Assembly (NCBI RefSeq): GCF_014203855.1
Contig: NZ_JACHJV010000003.1
Span: forward strand, 372,001 to 436,000
Direction: 5' to 3'
From: Kitasatospora kifunensis
Lineage (GTDB): Bacteria > Actinomycetota > Actinomycetes > Streptomycetales > Streptomycetaceae
DNA: 64,000 bases
Shown here: in pieces, positions 1 through 9,404 of the stretch
Position numbering within the stretch: the stretch's first letter is position 1
How the letters are laid out: every line of letters starts with the position of its first letter
Notes under the pieces: model-generated
Databases searched by the model: none
What the model saw: the letters and a program-made list of their open reading frames with translations, nothing else
Told to the model about the DNA's origin: nothing
Made by a program: the position numbers and the translations under genes

Positions 1-1
1 C

Positions 2-196
2 GACGACGCCGCCAAGGAGGGGCTCGCGGTCCTCGCCGCCTCCTCCGAGCTGGAGGAACTGCTGTGGATCTGCCACCGGATCGTGGTGATGGCACACGGC
101 CGGATCGTCGCGGACATCCCGCGCGACCGGTTCAGCAAGGAACGCATCATGACCGCCGCGGCAGGGACGCCGGCGGGGACGGAGGCCTCGACATGA
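2..196 (+). CDS. Sugar ABC transporter ATP-binding protein, C-terminal end (5' truncated by window)
   Basis: Only the last 64 codons are inside the window. They read as the end of the second nucleotide-binding domain of an RbsA/MglA-type double ATPase: the post-Walker-B D-loop-like stretch with AASSELEEL, then a typical CHRIVVMAHGRIV strand and a short helix ending in TAAAG. In this family the protein energises import of a monosaccharide by an ABC transporter. The stop codon overlaps the start of the permease gene in an ATGA, so the two are translationally coupled. The substrate cannot be told from this fragment. Confidence 0.85.
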   Translation, partial: DDAAKEGLAVLAASSELEELLWICHRIVVMAHGRIVADIPRDRFSKERIMTAAAGTPAGTEAST

Positions 197-1212
197 CCAC
201 CGATGCGGCACCGGCTCCGGCCGAAGAACAGGAGAGGGACGCGAGCACCGTGGGCGGGTCGGCACTGAGCCGGCTCGCGCGCAGCCCCGAGATCGGCGTG
301 GTGCTCGCCTGCGTCCTGCTCTTCGTCGGCTTGGCGATCGCCAAGCCGGCCTTCGCCGGAGCGGTCAACCTGCAGAACATGGGCGCTGACCTGGCCCAGT
401 ACGGGGTGATCGCGATCGGCGAGTCCCTGGTCATCCTGACCGGCGGCATCGACCTGTCGGTGGGCGCGCTGCTGGGCCTGTCGGTCGTGCTCGCGGCATG
501 GTTCAACGTCAGGGCCGGGATGCCGGCCGCACTGGCCATCCTGTGCACGCTGGCCCTGACCGGCCTGGTCGGGTGGATCCACGGACTGGCCGTCACCAAG
601 CTCGCCATGCCGCCGTTCGTCACCACGCTGGTCACCTACACCGTCGCCCAGGGTGCGTCGCTGGCGATCACCTCCGGCATCCCGGTGGTCGGCATCTCCG
701 GCTTCTTCGGCGACCTCAGCCAGACCTTCGTGGCACAAGTCCCCTTGCCCGCCGTACTGTTCGCCGTGATCGCGGTCGCAGCCTGGTTCTTCCTGGAACG
801 CACATACGCGGGCCGCCAGGTGTACGCGGTGGGCGGCAACAAGGAGGCCGCCCGACTGGCCGGCATCCGCGGCGACCGACGAGTCATCGCCATGTACGTC
901 ACCAGCTCAACTCTGGCCGGCTTCGGCGGCGTGCTGGTGGCAGGGCGGATGGGCGTCGGATCCCCGACGGTCGGCGTGGGCTGGGAACTGTCCGCCATAG
1001 CGGCGGCGGTGATCGGCGGGGTCTCCCTGGTCGGCGGGCAGGGGCGCATCCTCGGCATCGTCGCGGGCGCCGTGCTGCTGGAGCTGATCAACGACGGCAT
1101 GATCGCGCTCGCGGTCAACGCCGACTACACCAACATCGTGCTGGGTGTCGTGCTCGGGCTGGCGATCCTCGCCGACCGGCTCCGCGCCCGGCGGTTGTCC
1201 CGCCGCGGATAG
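193..1212 (+). CDS. Sugar ABC transporter permease, RbsC family
   Basis: 339 residues from the ATG that overlaps the upstream ATPase stop (ATGA); an upstream in-frame extension would run through the ATPase gene and is not credible. After a soluble N-terminus of about 45 residues the protein has about nine hydrophobic segments and the family signature region GESLVILTGGIDLSVGA, followed by the YAVGGNKEAARLAGI loop that contacts the ATPase in RbsC-type permeases. It forms the membrane channel for monosaccharide uptake. The periplasmic-type binding protein is not in the window and probably lies upstream. The convergent LacI regulator is a plausible controller. Confidence 0.92.
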   Translation: MTTDAAPAPAEEQERDASTVGGSALSRLARSPEIGVVLACVLLFVGLAIAKPAFAGAVNLQNMGADLAQYGVIAIGESLVILTGGIDLSVGALLGLSVVLAAWFNVRAGMPAALAILCTLALTGLVGWIHGLAVTKLAMPPFVTTLVTYTVAQGASLAITSGIPVVGISGFFGDLSQTFVAQVPLPAVLFAVIAVAAWFFLERTYAGRQVYAVGGNKEAARLAGIRGDRRVIAMYVTSSTLAGFGGVLVAGRMGVGSPTVGVGWELSAIAAAVIGGVSLVGGQGRILGIVAGAVLLELINDGMIALAVNADYTNIVLGVVLGLAILADRLRARRLSRRG

Positions 1213-1358
1213 TGGGGTCGCTGTCCGTCGGCGCGGCACCGCGCGGTTGGGTCACCACGCGGTAGGGCCGGCGTGCGCTACGGGTCACACCGCGCGCACG
1301 GCGGCTTCGTCGTGCCCGGCCCCGCGCAGCCCGACCCGCGCAGCCCGACCCGCGGAGG

Positions 1359-2390
1359 TCAGCCGCGCGCGGCGGGTCCGGCACTTCGGCGCAGCACCAT
1401 CTCGGGTGAGATCCGGACCCGGACCTGCGCCGCCCGCGCGCCCGCCAGCTCCGCGACGAGCAGTTCGAGCGCCCGTCGGCCCAGCTCCCCGAAGTCCTGC
1501 CGCACGGTGGTCAGCGGCGGGGTGAAGTACGCCGCCTCGGGGATGTCGTCGAACCCGACCACGCTGATGTCGCGGGGGATCGACCGGCCGGCCTCGTGGA
1601 AGGCCCGGAGCAGGCCGAGCGCCATGTGGTCGTTGGCGCAGAACACCGCGCTGACCCCGGCGGTCCGTGCGATCCGCAGTCCGGCCTCGTAACCGGACCG
1701 CGCGCTCCAGTCGCCGCTCTCGACCGGCGGCGCCTCGACCCCGGCGGCCTCCAGGGTGCGGCGCCAGCCGTCCTGGCGGTCCTCGCTCTCCATCCAGCCC
1801 GCCGGCCCGGCCAGGTGGTGCACCGTGCGGTGCCCGAGGTCCAGCAGGTGCCGGGTGGCCGCCTCCGCCCCCGCCCGGTTGTCCACCGACACCATCGGCA
1901 CTCTCGCCTGGGTGCCCGACCCCACCGCGACCACCGGCACCGAGCTGGACAGCTTGGCGACCGCACTGATCGCGGAGGTCTGCGGCGCTATCACCACGAC
2001 GCCTTCGACGCCCTGGTCGCGCAGGCGGTCCACGGCCTCCTGGACCGAGCGGCTGTCCAACGAGCGCAGGCTGGCGACGCTGACGAAGTACCCGGCGCTG
2101 CGGGCCGCCCGCTCGATACCGTCCAGCATCGAGGCGGGCCCGTACAGCGTGCTGTCGAAGCTCACCACGCCGAGCGTCTGCGAACGCCGCGTCACCAGGG
2201 CTCGAGCAGCGGAGTTCGGCCGGTAGTCGAGCTCCCGTATCGCGGCGAGCACCCGCTCCCGGGTGTCAGGTCGCACGTGCGGCGCGCCGTTGAGGACCCG
2301 GGACACCGTCTGGTGGGACACCCCGGCCAGCTTCGCGACATCCGCCATCACCGGCTGGCGCTGCTCCGCGCCGTCGGTTGCTGTTCCCAC
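1359..2390 (-). CDS. LacI-family transcriptional regulator
   Basis: 343 residues from a GTG start with a G-rich ribosome site. Residues about 15-60 are the classical LacI helix-turn-helix and hinge (VAKLAGVSHQTVSRVLNG, then RPNSAARALVTRRS), followed by a periplasmic-binding-protein-like sensor domain with VVGFDDIPEAAYFTPPLTT near the end. Full family length. It is convergent with the sugar ABC permease (146 bp between the stops). A perfect 14-bp palindrome of the symmetric lac-operator type lies about 70 bp upstream of its start, which suggests autoregulation. The effector is probably a sugar; that is inference from the neighbours. Confidence 0.93.
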   Translation of the reverse strand: MGTATDGAEQRQPVMADVAKLAGVSHQTVSRVLNGAPHVRPDTRERVLAAIRELDYRPNSAARALVTRRSQTLGVVSFDSTLYGPASMLDGIERAARSAGYFVSVASLRSLDSRSVQEAVDRLRDQGVEGVVVIAPQTSAISAVAKLSSSVPVVAVGSGTQARVPMVSVDNRAGAEAATRHLLDLGHRTVHHLAGPAGWMESEDRQDGWRRTLEAAGVEAPPVESGDWSARSGYEAGLRIARTAGVSAVFCANDHMALGLLRAFHEAGRSIPRDISVVGFDDIPEAAYFTPPLTTVRQDFGELGRRALELLVAELAGARAAQVRVRISPEMVLRRSAGPAARG

Positions 2391-2458
2391 TCCAGCCCCC
2401 TCGTCGACAGCTGGACGCGACTGCGCCCACGTGGGGCCAGCCTATCGACCCAGCCGCC

Positions 2459-2472
2459 TGTGAGCGCTCACA
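2459..2472. promoter_or_regulatory. Probable LacI-family operator
   Basis: TGTGAGCGCTCACA is a perfect 14-bp palindrome, identical to the core of the symmetric lac operator. It sits 69-82 bp upstream of the LacI-family gene start, in the 332-bp gap before the next rightward gene. The regulator's HTH is of the class that recognises such sites. No other function is visible in the 2391-2722 gap. Confidence 0.65.
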
Positions 2473-2722
2473 TGCCCTGAGCACCAACCCGTCATACCGC
2501 CGGCAAGCACCGAACCGCTGCCCGCCAGGCCGGCGTCACGGACGACCGCCAGTCGCGAAGCCAGGGGGCCGCCGTGGCCGGGGACGTGTGTCGTGGGGGT
2601 CTTCCAGGAAGTCGCGGCGGCCGCCTCTCGCGGGTGCCAAGGTCGCAGGCCTCTGGTTCGCCCACGTCCCCATGTGGTGAGATGTGCGCGCACGGTCATG
2701 AGTCGCTGGTGGGGGGTGCGAT

Positions 2723-3376
2723 GTGCTGAGGGATGGACGGCTGCTCGCGCTGGACGGGGACGCGGTGGAGCTCGCCGCCGCGGGCCTGGTCCGGCTGGGT
2801 GTGCAGGAGTGGCTGGGCGAGGCGGCCGGGGCCGCGGCGGGGCGGATCCGCGCGGCCTCGTTCGCACGCGCCTGGCTGGCGTTCGGTGACCTGTCGGCGC
2901 CCGGCCTGCGGGTGCCGGCCGCACCGGTCGTGCGCTCACTCGTCCGCCAGGGCGCGCAGTTGCTCCTGCGCGCCCGGCACGGCGACTGTCCGGCCGTACT
3001 GGAATGGCTGGGCCTGCGCTCGGCCGAAGCCGCCGAGCAGGCCCGCCTCACGGGAGCGGCACACCCGGCCGAGCCCACGGCCCTCACCCTGGTCTGGCAC
3101 GGCGTCCAGGCCCTCACCGCGGAAGACGGGCACAGCCACGGCCGGCGCATCGATGACAGGTGCGAGGCGTACATCCGTGAGCACCACCGCCACCAGGACA
3201 CCCTCGCGCTGACACTGGCCTGCGCCCAACTGGCCGCCGGCGCCCTGCTGGAACTCGGCGACGGGGATCCGGTCCGGGCGGACGTGCGCCTCGAGGAGCA
3301 CGCCGCCCGGCACATGCCGCTGGACGGCCCCGTACCGCTATGGGTGCCAGGATGGCCCCGGCACCCGGCCGGCTGA
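2723..3376 (+). CDS. Hypothetical protein, Ala/Leu-rich
   Basis: 217 residues from GTG, with GGGGGG about 7 bases upstream; the overlapping ATG two bases earlier runs straight into a stop, which decides the start. The protein is soluble, helical, Ala/Leu/Arg-rich, with no signal peptide and no catalytic motif that I recognise. Codon third positions are strongly GC-rich, which supports coding. It stands alone, 250 bp before the SDR gene. No function is assigned. Confidence 0.6.
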   Translation: MLRDGRLLALDGDAVELAAAGLVRLGVQEWLGEAAGAAAGRIRAASFARAWLAFGDLSAPGLRVPAAPVVRSLVRQGAQLLLRARHGDCPAVLEWLGLRSAEAAEQARLTGAAHPAEPTALTLVWHGVQALTAEDGHSHGRRIDDRCEAYIREHHRHQDTLALTLACAQLAAGALLELGDGDPVRADVRLEEHAARHMPLDGPVPLWVPGWPRHPAG

Positions 3377-3632
3377 GTACCGGCCGGCCCGTGCCGTCGA
3401 CCTCCACGAGCAGTCCGGCGCGCTCCAGCGCTCCAGTCGTCTGCGGACGTGATCAGCGATGGCGAGCTCACCGGCCTCCCAAGACCACGTGGGCCACGGC
3501 CCCGGGCCGGACCGTGATCAACGATCGGCCCGGCGTGGGTCCGTCCTCACCATGGGATGAACCGTCAGGATCATGAGTTACACGAGGAACAACCGACAGC
3601 ATGTCGTTCCTCTCGGCTTTGAGGAGCTTTCC

Positions 3633-4373
3633 ATGGCTGCAGAACTGGACGGATCCACCGCTCTTGTCACCGGCGCCACCGCCGGCATCGGCCAGGCCGT
3701 TGCCCTTCGCCTGGCAGCGCTGGGGGCCACGGTCATCGTCCACGGACGGAACGAACAGCGGGGGGCCGAGACCGTCAAGAAGATCGCTGCCGCAGGCGGG
3801 AAGGCCCGGTTCGCTGCCGCGGATCTGAGTAGCTCCGAAGATGTCCTGCGTCTTGCCGCTGAAGCAGGTGAGGTGGACATTCTGATCAACAATGCCGGTA
3901 TCTACCGGTTCGCCAGTACGCCGGACACCACCGCGGAGGTGTTCGACACTCATATGGCCGTCAACGCACGCGCGCCGATGCTCCTGGTCGGTGCCCTCGC
4001 CCCGGGAATGGCTAAGCGGGGGCGTGGCGCCATCGTGAGTGTGAGCACAGGGGCGGCTACCACGCCGGTGCGGGGCACGGGCGCTTACGGGGCCTCCAAA
4101 GCCGCACTCGAACTGCTCACACGGGTATGGGCCGACGAGTTCGGCGCCCAGGGCGTGCGCGTGAACGCCGTGGCCCCGGGCCCTGTCTACACCCGCGGGA
4201 CGGAGGAGATGGGGGGTGAGATCCTCCAGGCGATCGGGCGAACCACCGTACTGGGGCGGGTCGCAGAGCCTGAGGAGATCGCGGAAGCGGTTGCGTTCCT
4301 CGCCTCCCCCCGCGCCAGCTACATCACCGGCACGGTCCTCGAGGCACTCGGCGGGCAGCTCGCGATCGGCTGA
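3633..4373 (+). CDS. Short-chain dehydrogenase/reductase (classical SDR)
   Basis: 246 residues. The ATG at 3633 was preferred over an in-frame ATG 60 bp upstream because GAGGAG precedes it at normal spacing and the family N-terminus begins here. Features: cofactor motif TGATAGIG (residues about 13-20), an HGRNE stretch after strand 2 that suits NADP(H), NNAG (about 84-87), catalytic Ser in SVSTGAA, and YGASK (Tyr-x-x-x-Lys). The C-terminal VLEALGG replaces the usual VDGG. It catalyses a reversible carbonyl/alcohol oxidoreduction; substrate unknown. It is followed on the same strand by a Gfo/Idh/MocA oxidoreductase 127 bp away. Confidence 0.92.
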   Translation: MAAELDGSTALVTGATAGIGQAVALRLAALGATVIVHGRNEQRGAETVKKIAAAGGKARFAAADLSSSEDVLRLAAEAGEVDILINNAGIYRFASTPDTTAEVFDTHMAVNARAPMLLVGALAPGMAKRGRGAIVSVSTGAATTPVRGTGAYGASKAALELLTRVWADEFGAQGVRVNAVAPGPVYTRGTEEMGGEILQAIGRTTVLGRVAEPEEIAEAVAFLASPRASYITGTVLEALGGQLAIG

Positions 4374-4500
4374 CTCCGGGCTGGGCCGCGATGGGCGGGG
4401 CTGACGTGACGGTAGAGCCCGTGCCCGCCGGACCTGGTCCCGACAAAGTAGCCGGGCGAGCGCCTGGCGCATGCAGGTGACCGCGAACCCTGGGGTGCAC

Positions 4501-5655
4501 ATGACGTCCACTTCCCTTCACCGGGAGCCGATCCGCGTCGGTGTCGTGGGTCTGAGCGCGAGCGGCGGATGGGCGGCCACCGCCCATGTGCCGGCGCTGG
4601 CCGGGCTCGATGGATACGAGTTGCGGGCGCTGAGCGCCAGCAGCGCCGAATCCGCGCGTGCGGCCGGCGAGAAGTACGCGGTGCCGCTGGCCTACGGCAG
4701 CGCGCAGGAGCTGGCCCGCAGCGAGGAAGTCGATCTCGTGGTGGTGACGGTGAAGGTTCCTCATCACCTGGAACTCATCCGACCCGCGCTGGAAGCGGGA
4801 AAGATGGTGTTCAGCGAATGGCCGCTCGGTGCCGACCTCGCGCAGGCCGAGGAACTGTCCGACCTCGCGCACCGCAGGGGTGTGCTCACGGCCGTCGGCC
4901 TCCAGGCCAGGTCGGCTCCGCCGCTGCGGTACCTGCGGGACCTGGTCGCCGACGGCTACGTGGGGCGGGTGCTGTCGACCAGCATGCTCGGGTCGGGCTG
5001 GATCGGCGGCGCCACCTACGACGACACCTACGCGTACCTGCTGGACGGCACGAGCGGCGCCACACTGCTGTCGATCCCCTTCGGACACTCGGTCGACGCG
5101 CTGACCATGGTGCTCGGGGAGTTTTGCGAGGTGTCGGCTCTCATCGAAAACCTGCGCCCGGAGGTCACCCACGTCACGAGCGGGGCGGTCGCGGCCAAGA
5201 CCGCGGAGGACCAGATCGCCGTCACCGGGGTGCTGGAGTCGGGGGCCGTGGCCGCCATGCACATCCGCGGTGGGACGTCACGCGCCACCGCGTTTCACTG
5301 GGAGATCAACGGCACGGACGGCGATCTCGTCGTCAAGGCCGACCAGGCTCAGTGGTGGTACGGGGGGCTGCGGCTCAGCGGAGCCCGGGGAGCGGAGCGC
5401 ACGTTGGCCGAGCTACCGGTTCCCGCCCGCTATCAGCGCTCGCTGACGCAGTGGACCGGGCGATCCACCGAACCCGCCTGCAACGTCGCCCACGCGTACG
5501 CGCTGCTGCGCGACCAGATCACCGGGAACCTTGCGCCGGATGAGGACGGCGTTCCCGACTTCCGGCACGCCGTGCGGCGACACCGCATGCTGGAGCGGAT
5601 CCGAGAGGCGGCGCGCACGGGCCGGAAGGTCACCCTCGCAGAGCAGGGCTCGTAG
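4501..5655 (+). CDS. Gfo/Idh/MocA-family oxidoreductase, Gal80-like
   Basis: 384 residues from the ATG at 4501 (upstream ATG at 4471 is in frame but lacks a ribosome site). The N-terminal Rossmann domain carries a variant dinucleotide loop GLSASGGWAATAHVPAL where most family members have GxGxxG; this form resembles the fungal Gal80-type branch. The EWPLG motif (about residue 107) replaces the usual EKP, so the catalytic lysine of sugar dehydrogenases is not present in its standard place. A role as NAD(P)-sensing regulator or altered-specificity dehydrogenase are both possible. The C-terminal alpha/beta domain is complete. Confidence 0.85.
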   Translation: MTSTSLHREPIRVGVVGLSASGGWAATAHVPALAGLDGYELRALSASSAESARAAGEKYAVPLAYGSAQELARSEEVDLVVVTVKVPHHLELIRPALEAGKMVFSEWPLGADLAQAEELSDLAHRRGVLTAVGLQARSAPPLRYLRDLVADGYVGRVLSTSMLGSGWIGGATYDDTYAYLLDGTSGATLLSIPFGHSVDALTMVLGEFCEVSALIENLRPEVTHVTSGAVAAKTAEDQIAVTGVLESGAVAAMHIRGGTSRATAFHWEINGTDGDLVVKADQAQWWYGGLRLSGARGAERTLAELPVPARYQRSLTQWTGRSTEPACNVAHAYALLRDQITGNLAPDEDGVPDFRHAVRRHRMLERIREAARTGRKVTLAEQGS

Positions 5656-5736
5656 GCCCCGAAGTGCGTCAGGTCGGGAGCGCGACCGTTTCGCCCTCGG
5701 CGAGGATGACCACGGTTCGGGTGTTCCCCGAGGCCG

Positions 5737-6612
5737 TCATCCCAAGAGCGAAGCGAGCCTGCGCCATTCCTCCCTCGGGAGCTTGTCCCTGTGGGTGCCG
5801 GTGACCACCTGGAGGGCCACGTGGTCCGCGCCTGCCTGGTGGAAGGTCTCGATGCGGTCGCGGATGCGGTCCTCGTCGCCCCAGGCGAAGAGGGCGTCGA
5901 TCAGGCGGTCGCTACCACCCTCGGCCAGGTCGGCCTCGGTGAAGCCGAGGCGCAGGAAGTTGTTGGTGTAGTTCGGCAGCGTGAGGTACATGGCGAGGGC
6001 GTCGCGGGCCAGGGCGCGGGCCCGGGTCGGGTCGGTCTCCAGGACCACCTTCAGCTCCGGGGCGAGCAGCGGGCCCTCGCCGAGGATCTCGCGGGCCTGG
6101 GCGGTGTGTTCGGGCGTGACCAGGTAGGGGATGGCGCCGGCCGCCCGCTCGCCGGACAGCTTCAGCATCTTCGGGCCCAGCGCGGCCAGCACCCTGCTGT
6201 CGGCGCCGACGCCGGCCTCGTCCAGCTCGTCGAGGTAGCCGGTCATCGCCGCGTACGGGCGGCTGTAGTTCTTCACCAGCGGGCCGTGGCTCACGCCGAG
6301 ACCCACCAGGTAGCGGCCGGGGTGCGCCGATGCCACCTCGGCGAAGCCGGCCGCGGTCGTGGCGGCCTCCTGCTGCCAGATGTTCAGGACGCTGGTGCCG
6401 ACGAGGATGCGGCGTGTCGCCCCGATCAGCGGGGCGGCGTGGTCGGCGGTGCTGTTGCCGCCGAGCCAGATGGCGCCGTACCCGAGTTCCTCCAGCTCGG
6501 CCGCGGCCTCGTCCAGTTCGCCGCGCCGGGCCGGGTCCTGCGAGCGCAGTTCGATGCTCCAGGCGCCGTACCGGCCGACTCGCTGCTTCAGGGGGACTGT
6601 GGTGTCGCTCAT
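5737..6612 (-). CDS. LLM-class flavin/F420-dependent oxidoreductase
   Basis: 291 residues from ATG 6612, with GGAGG nine bases upstream. The luciferase-like fold is shown by ELEELGYGAIWLGGN, the TSVLNIWQQEA stretch, and GLGVSHGPLV; this matches the subgroup of actinobacterial F420-dependent enzymes that use a TIM barrel and no second subunit. The family reduces or oxidises small organic substrates using reduced F420 or FMN; the substrate is unknown. It converges with the Gfo/Idh/MocA gene (81 bp between stops). Confidence 0.87.
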   Translation of the reverse strand: MSDTTVPLKQRVGRYGAWSIELRSQDPARRGELDEAAAELEELGYGAIWLGGNSTADHAAPLIGATRRILVGTSVLNIWQQEAATTAAGFAEVASAHPGRYLVGLGVSHGPLVKNYSRPYAAMTGYLDELDEAGVGADSRVLAALGPKMLKLSGERAAGAIPYLVTPEHTAQAREILGEGPLLAPELKVVLETDPTRARALARDALAMYLTLPNYTNNFLRLGFTEADLAEGGSDRLIDALFAWGDEDRIRDRIETFHQAGADHVALQVVTGTHRDKLPREEWRRLASLLG

Positions 6613-6759
6613 CGGGTGTTGCCTCCGGGTGGTGGGCTGTGCCGTGATCATTACGTCTCCAGCCACGGCCGACCGGAGGGCGTCCCGGGTCGATTCCCGC
6701 CGTTCCCTCAGTTGGTCGAACGGCCCATAGGACGCTCACCTGTTACCGACACGTGCGAG

Positions 6760-7179
6760 TCAGCCCGCGTAGGTGAGGGCGTCATCGTGGTTGTAGACGG
6801 TGGCGGGCAGGACTCCGGCATAGCCCGGGGCAATGGGGACGTTCACCCAGTACCCGCTTTCGTCGCGCCAGACGTTCCACGTCCCGCTGCTGTTGTTGAC
6901 GATGGAGGCGGCGTTCTCCTCCACGGTCAATCCGTAGCCGGAGCCGTTTCCCCAGTTGCTGAAATGGAATTGGCTGAGGTCGCCGAATGCCCCGGGGCTC
7001 CAGTGCTCGAAGGAACCCCAGCCGTACTGCGGCGAGTTGTAGTAGAGGCAGACGCTGCCGCTCGGGCAGGCCTCGGCGCCGGTGGGCGGTGCGGCGGCGT
7101 AGGCGGAGCCGGCCGTGCCGACCAGCGTGGCCGTCGCGGCCGCGGCACCGATCAGTGCGCTCACGAGCTTTCGGTTCAT
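6760..7179 (-). CDS. Secreted protein, peptidase inhibitor family I36-like
   Basis: 139 residues. N-terminus MNRKLVSALIGAAAATATLV with a probable signal-peptidase site after SAYAA. The mature part starts with CPSGSVCLYYN, a pattern typical of the beta/gamma-crystallin-like I36 inhibitors (SMPI type) of streptomycetes, followed by Gly/Asn/Tyr-rich strands and NAASIVN. Family members bind metalloproteases; the target here is unknown. GGAG precedes the ATG. The next upstream leftward gene (7319-7807) also encodes a small exported protein. Confidence 0.78.
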   Translation of the reverse strand: MNRKLVSALIGAAAATATLVGTAGSAYAAAPPTGAEACPSGSVCLYYNSPQYGWGSFEHWSPGAFGDLSQFHFSNWGNGSGYGLTVEENAASIVNNSSGTWNVWRDESGYWVNVPIAPGYAGVLPATVYNHDDALTYAG

Positions 7180-7318
7180 CAGTACTCCAGGGCCTGTCGG
7201 GGTGTGGACGGTGCGTTGGGGCTTGGCTGTTGGCCTACCGCTGTCAGGGCGAGTCGTTGTCCGCGATGGCGAACACCGAAGACGGGGCCGACCGGTCCGC
7301 GCGAGCCGGGTCAGCCGG

Positions 7319-7807
7319 TCAGCCGCAGTGGAACGCGCCGCTCCAGTAGGTCGCGAAGTCGCTGGCGGTCCGGTCGGTCTCGGCGTACACCGCGATGCAG
7401 TGGCCGACGCCGGGGACGGTCACGGGGCCCGCGTAGTAGGCGTACAGCGTGCTGTTGTTGGTCGGGTCCTCCTGCGAGGGGAGGTTCCAGCCGCTGCAGG
7501 ACGTGGTGGGTGCGGGGTCGGAACAGACGCTGAGCTTGACCTTGGTGAGGGTCGGGGTGCCGTAGAGGCTGCCTGTCTTCACGTTGACCGCGCAGTTGTC
7601 GCCTGAGGACGGATCGTAGAAGAGGTGCACATAGCTGTACACGGCGCCCGTGGTGGTGGCCACGGCATACGGCGATCCGCTCACGTCGTTGCCGGAGCAC
7701 CCCCAGCCGTCGGCTGACGCCGTGTCGGCGGTGGCGACCGTCACCCCGCTTGCCGCCGCGAGAACGAGACTTCCCGTCAGCGCGAGCCTTCGAATGATGT
7801 TGCGCAC
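7319..7807 (-). CDS. Small secreted Cys-containing protein, function unknown
   Basis: 162 residues from GTG with a GAGGGGGG site. A clear signal peptide (RRLALTGSLVLAAASG, cleavage after SADG or nearby) is followed by a mature domain of about 130 residues with six cysteines (GCSGN, NCAV, VCSD, TSCSG, GHCIAV, FHCG), so probably disulphide-bonded outside the cell. I do not recognise the family. It lies 139 bp upstream of the I36-like gene in the same orientation. Confidence 0.72.
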   Translation of the reverse strand: MRNIIRRLALTGSLVLAAASGVTVATADTASADGWGCSGNDVSGSPYAVATTTGAVYSYVHLFYDPSSGDNCAVNVKTGSLYGTPTLTKVKLSVCSDPAPTTSCSGWNLPSQEDPTNNSTLYAYYAGPVTVPGVGHCIAVYAETDRTASDFATYWSGAFHCG

Positions 7808-7982
7808 GGTTCCCCCCTCATGAAGTTCGGCGCATACGGCTCCTACCGAGGCCCGACGACCCAGCGGCCGAAGTCGTGGTGCAACTATCGACGGCCGACA
7901 TCGCGACGGCTAGGCTTTTGCGTCGGCGTGCAAAAGGTCTGAGGTGCCGGCTCGCCGGCACAAGGCCCCGGGGGGTGCCAGG

Positions 7983-8948
7983 TTGATACGGGTCGCTCTG
8001 ACGACGGATGACCTCGAGCGGTTACAGGTCGCCAACACACCGGACTTCGGATACGAGCTCGCGCTCGGCGGTTCTCAACTGGCCGACCGGACCTGCGACC
8101 GGAGACTGGCGGCCTGGCGCCTGGAGGTCGCCCGCAGCTGGAACCCCCACCACAACAGGCTGTTCGACCTCTACACGCACCTCTACATCCCGGCCTTCTT
8201 CGACCAGATCGCCCATGCGGCACCGGCAGGGATCGACCCCGAGTCCCCGCCGGCTACCGCTCATCTGCGGGACCTGGCCCGATCCGGCGCCTTGACTCCG
8301 TTCACCCGCGCGCTCGCCGACGGACACGCCGGCTCAGTGGGCACGCTGAACGGCATACTCACCGACTTCCGCACCAGGGCCGTGGACCCCTACCGCCGCA
8401 GGATCACCTCGGCCGTCGCCACCGCATCGGCCACGGCGAGCGTCCGTTCCACCATCGGCGGCACCGACGACCTGCTGAACTCCTTGCATCCATCGATCCG
8501 TTGGGACGGCCGGGAGCTGCGCCTGAACACCGTCGTCGACGCCGAAGAGTCCCTCGAAGGGCGGCCCTTGATCTTCCAGCCCACGGCGCTGGCCACCCGC
8601 ATCATGTTCGACCCACTGGACGACTCGGTGACCGTCATCTACCCCGCGACCACCGGCGCCATCACACCCGACCCCGACCTCGACGCCCCGCCGCGGGGCC
8701 TGGTGTCGCTGCTCGGGGCCACCAGGGCAGCGGCACTGGTCACCGTGGTCAGGACACCCGCCCTGACCACCGGACGCCTCGCGGCGACCCTCGGCGTATC
8801 CGCCGCGGCCGCCTCCCGACACGCCACCGTCCTACGCGAGTCCGGCCTCATCGCCACCGTCCGCAACGGCCAGACCGTCCACCACGCCCCGACTCGACTC
8901 GGCACGGACCTGGTGCACGGATCAACCACCGACAACCAACCAACCTGA
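7983..8948 (+). CDS. ArsR-like winged-helix transcriptional regulator (DUF5937-type)
   Basis: 321 residues if started at the TTG at 7983, which follows a GGGGGG run at seven bases and gives the family-type N-terminus xIRVALTTDDLERL; a GTG at 7944 would add 13 residues. The long N-terminal domain has no known ligand motif. The C-terminal 90 residues form a winged helix (LVTVVRTPALTTGRLAATLG, AAAASRHATVLRESGLI). Actinobacterial proteins of this build are DNA-binding regulators. The nearest gene it could control is the secreted-protein gene 450 bp downstream or its own. Confidence 0.8.
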   Translation: MIRVALTTDDLERLQVANTPDFGYELALGGSQLADRTCDRRLAAWRLEVARSWNPHHNRLFDLYTHLYIPAFFDQIAHAAPAGIDPESPPATAHLRDLARSGALTPFTRALADGHAGSVGTLNGILTDFRTRAVDPYRRRITSAVATASATASVRSTIGGTDDLLNSLHPSIRWDGRELRLNTVVDAEESLEGRPLIFQPTALATRIMFDPLDDSVTVIYPATTGAITPDPDLDAPPRGLVSLLGATRAAALVTVVRTPALTTGRLAATLGVSAAAASRHATVLRESGLIATVRNGQTVHHAPTRLGTDLVHGSTTDNQPT

Positions 8949-9404
8949 GCTCAAGGCGGGCGGGTGCCGCCCGGCCCCCGTCCGGTAACACCCCACCGAC
9001 TTCATCGCGTTCGCCTGGTGGTCAGGAATTGGACACCAGAACGGGAAACCTACACGTCTGCGGCTGGGGAAGGACTTCCGCAGGTCAGTGTTCATCTGAT
9101 CGCGGTTCAGTCAGCTAGGACACGCAAGACGTGTACCTGGAGCGTGGGTTGACTGTTGCATCTCCCCGGCGGTGTGAAGGGCCTGCCGAAGGCGGCGAGC
9201 ATGTCGTGGGCGACGTTGACGGCCCGGTGCCCACGAGTTCCCGAGGTCACCTCCGGTCTCCTGCGAGAGTGTCCGAAAAGCCGTTGGCACCGGGTCCTGG
9301 ACACTGGGAGTGTGGCTCTGCCCAACTGTCCGGGATCCGGCCGGTGGCCCTGGGCACAGTCCCTCGGCCGCTGAGGCACACCGCCTTCGGAAGGGAACCG
9401 CTCC
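8949..9404. other. Non-coding gap, nothing assigned
   Basis: 456 bp between the ArsR-like gene and a secreted-protein gene. I find no convincing gene, RNA or strong hairpin. A TTGACT hexamer near 9151 could be a -35 element, but no matching -10 is clear. Confidence 0.4.

Noticed and set aside
1324..1352. Tandem GCGCAGCCCGACCC units between convergent genes
   Set aside because: Only two copies with no hairpin; treated as simple sequence.
2536..3471. Minus-strand open frame over the hypothetical gene at 2.7-3.4 kb
   Set aside because: Ser/Ala/Arg-rich with no motif; the plus frame has a better start with ribosome site.
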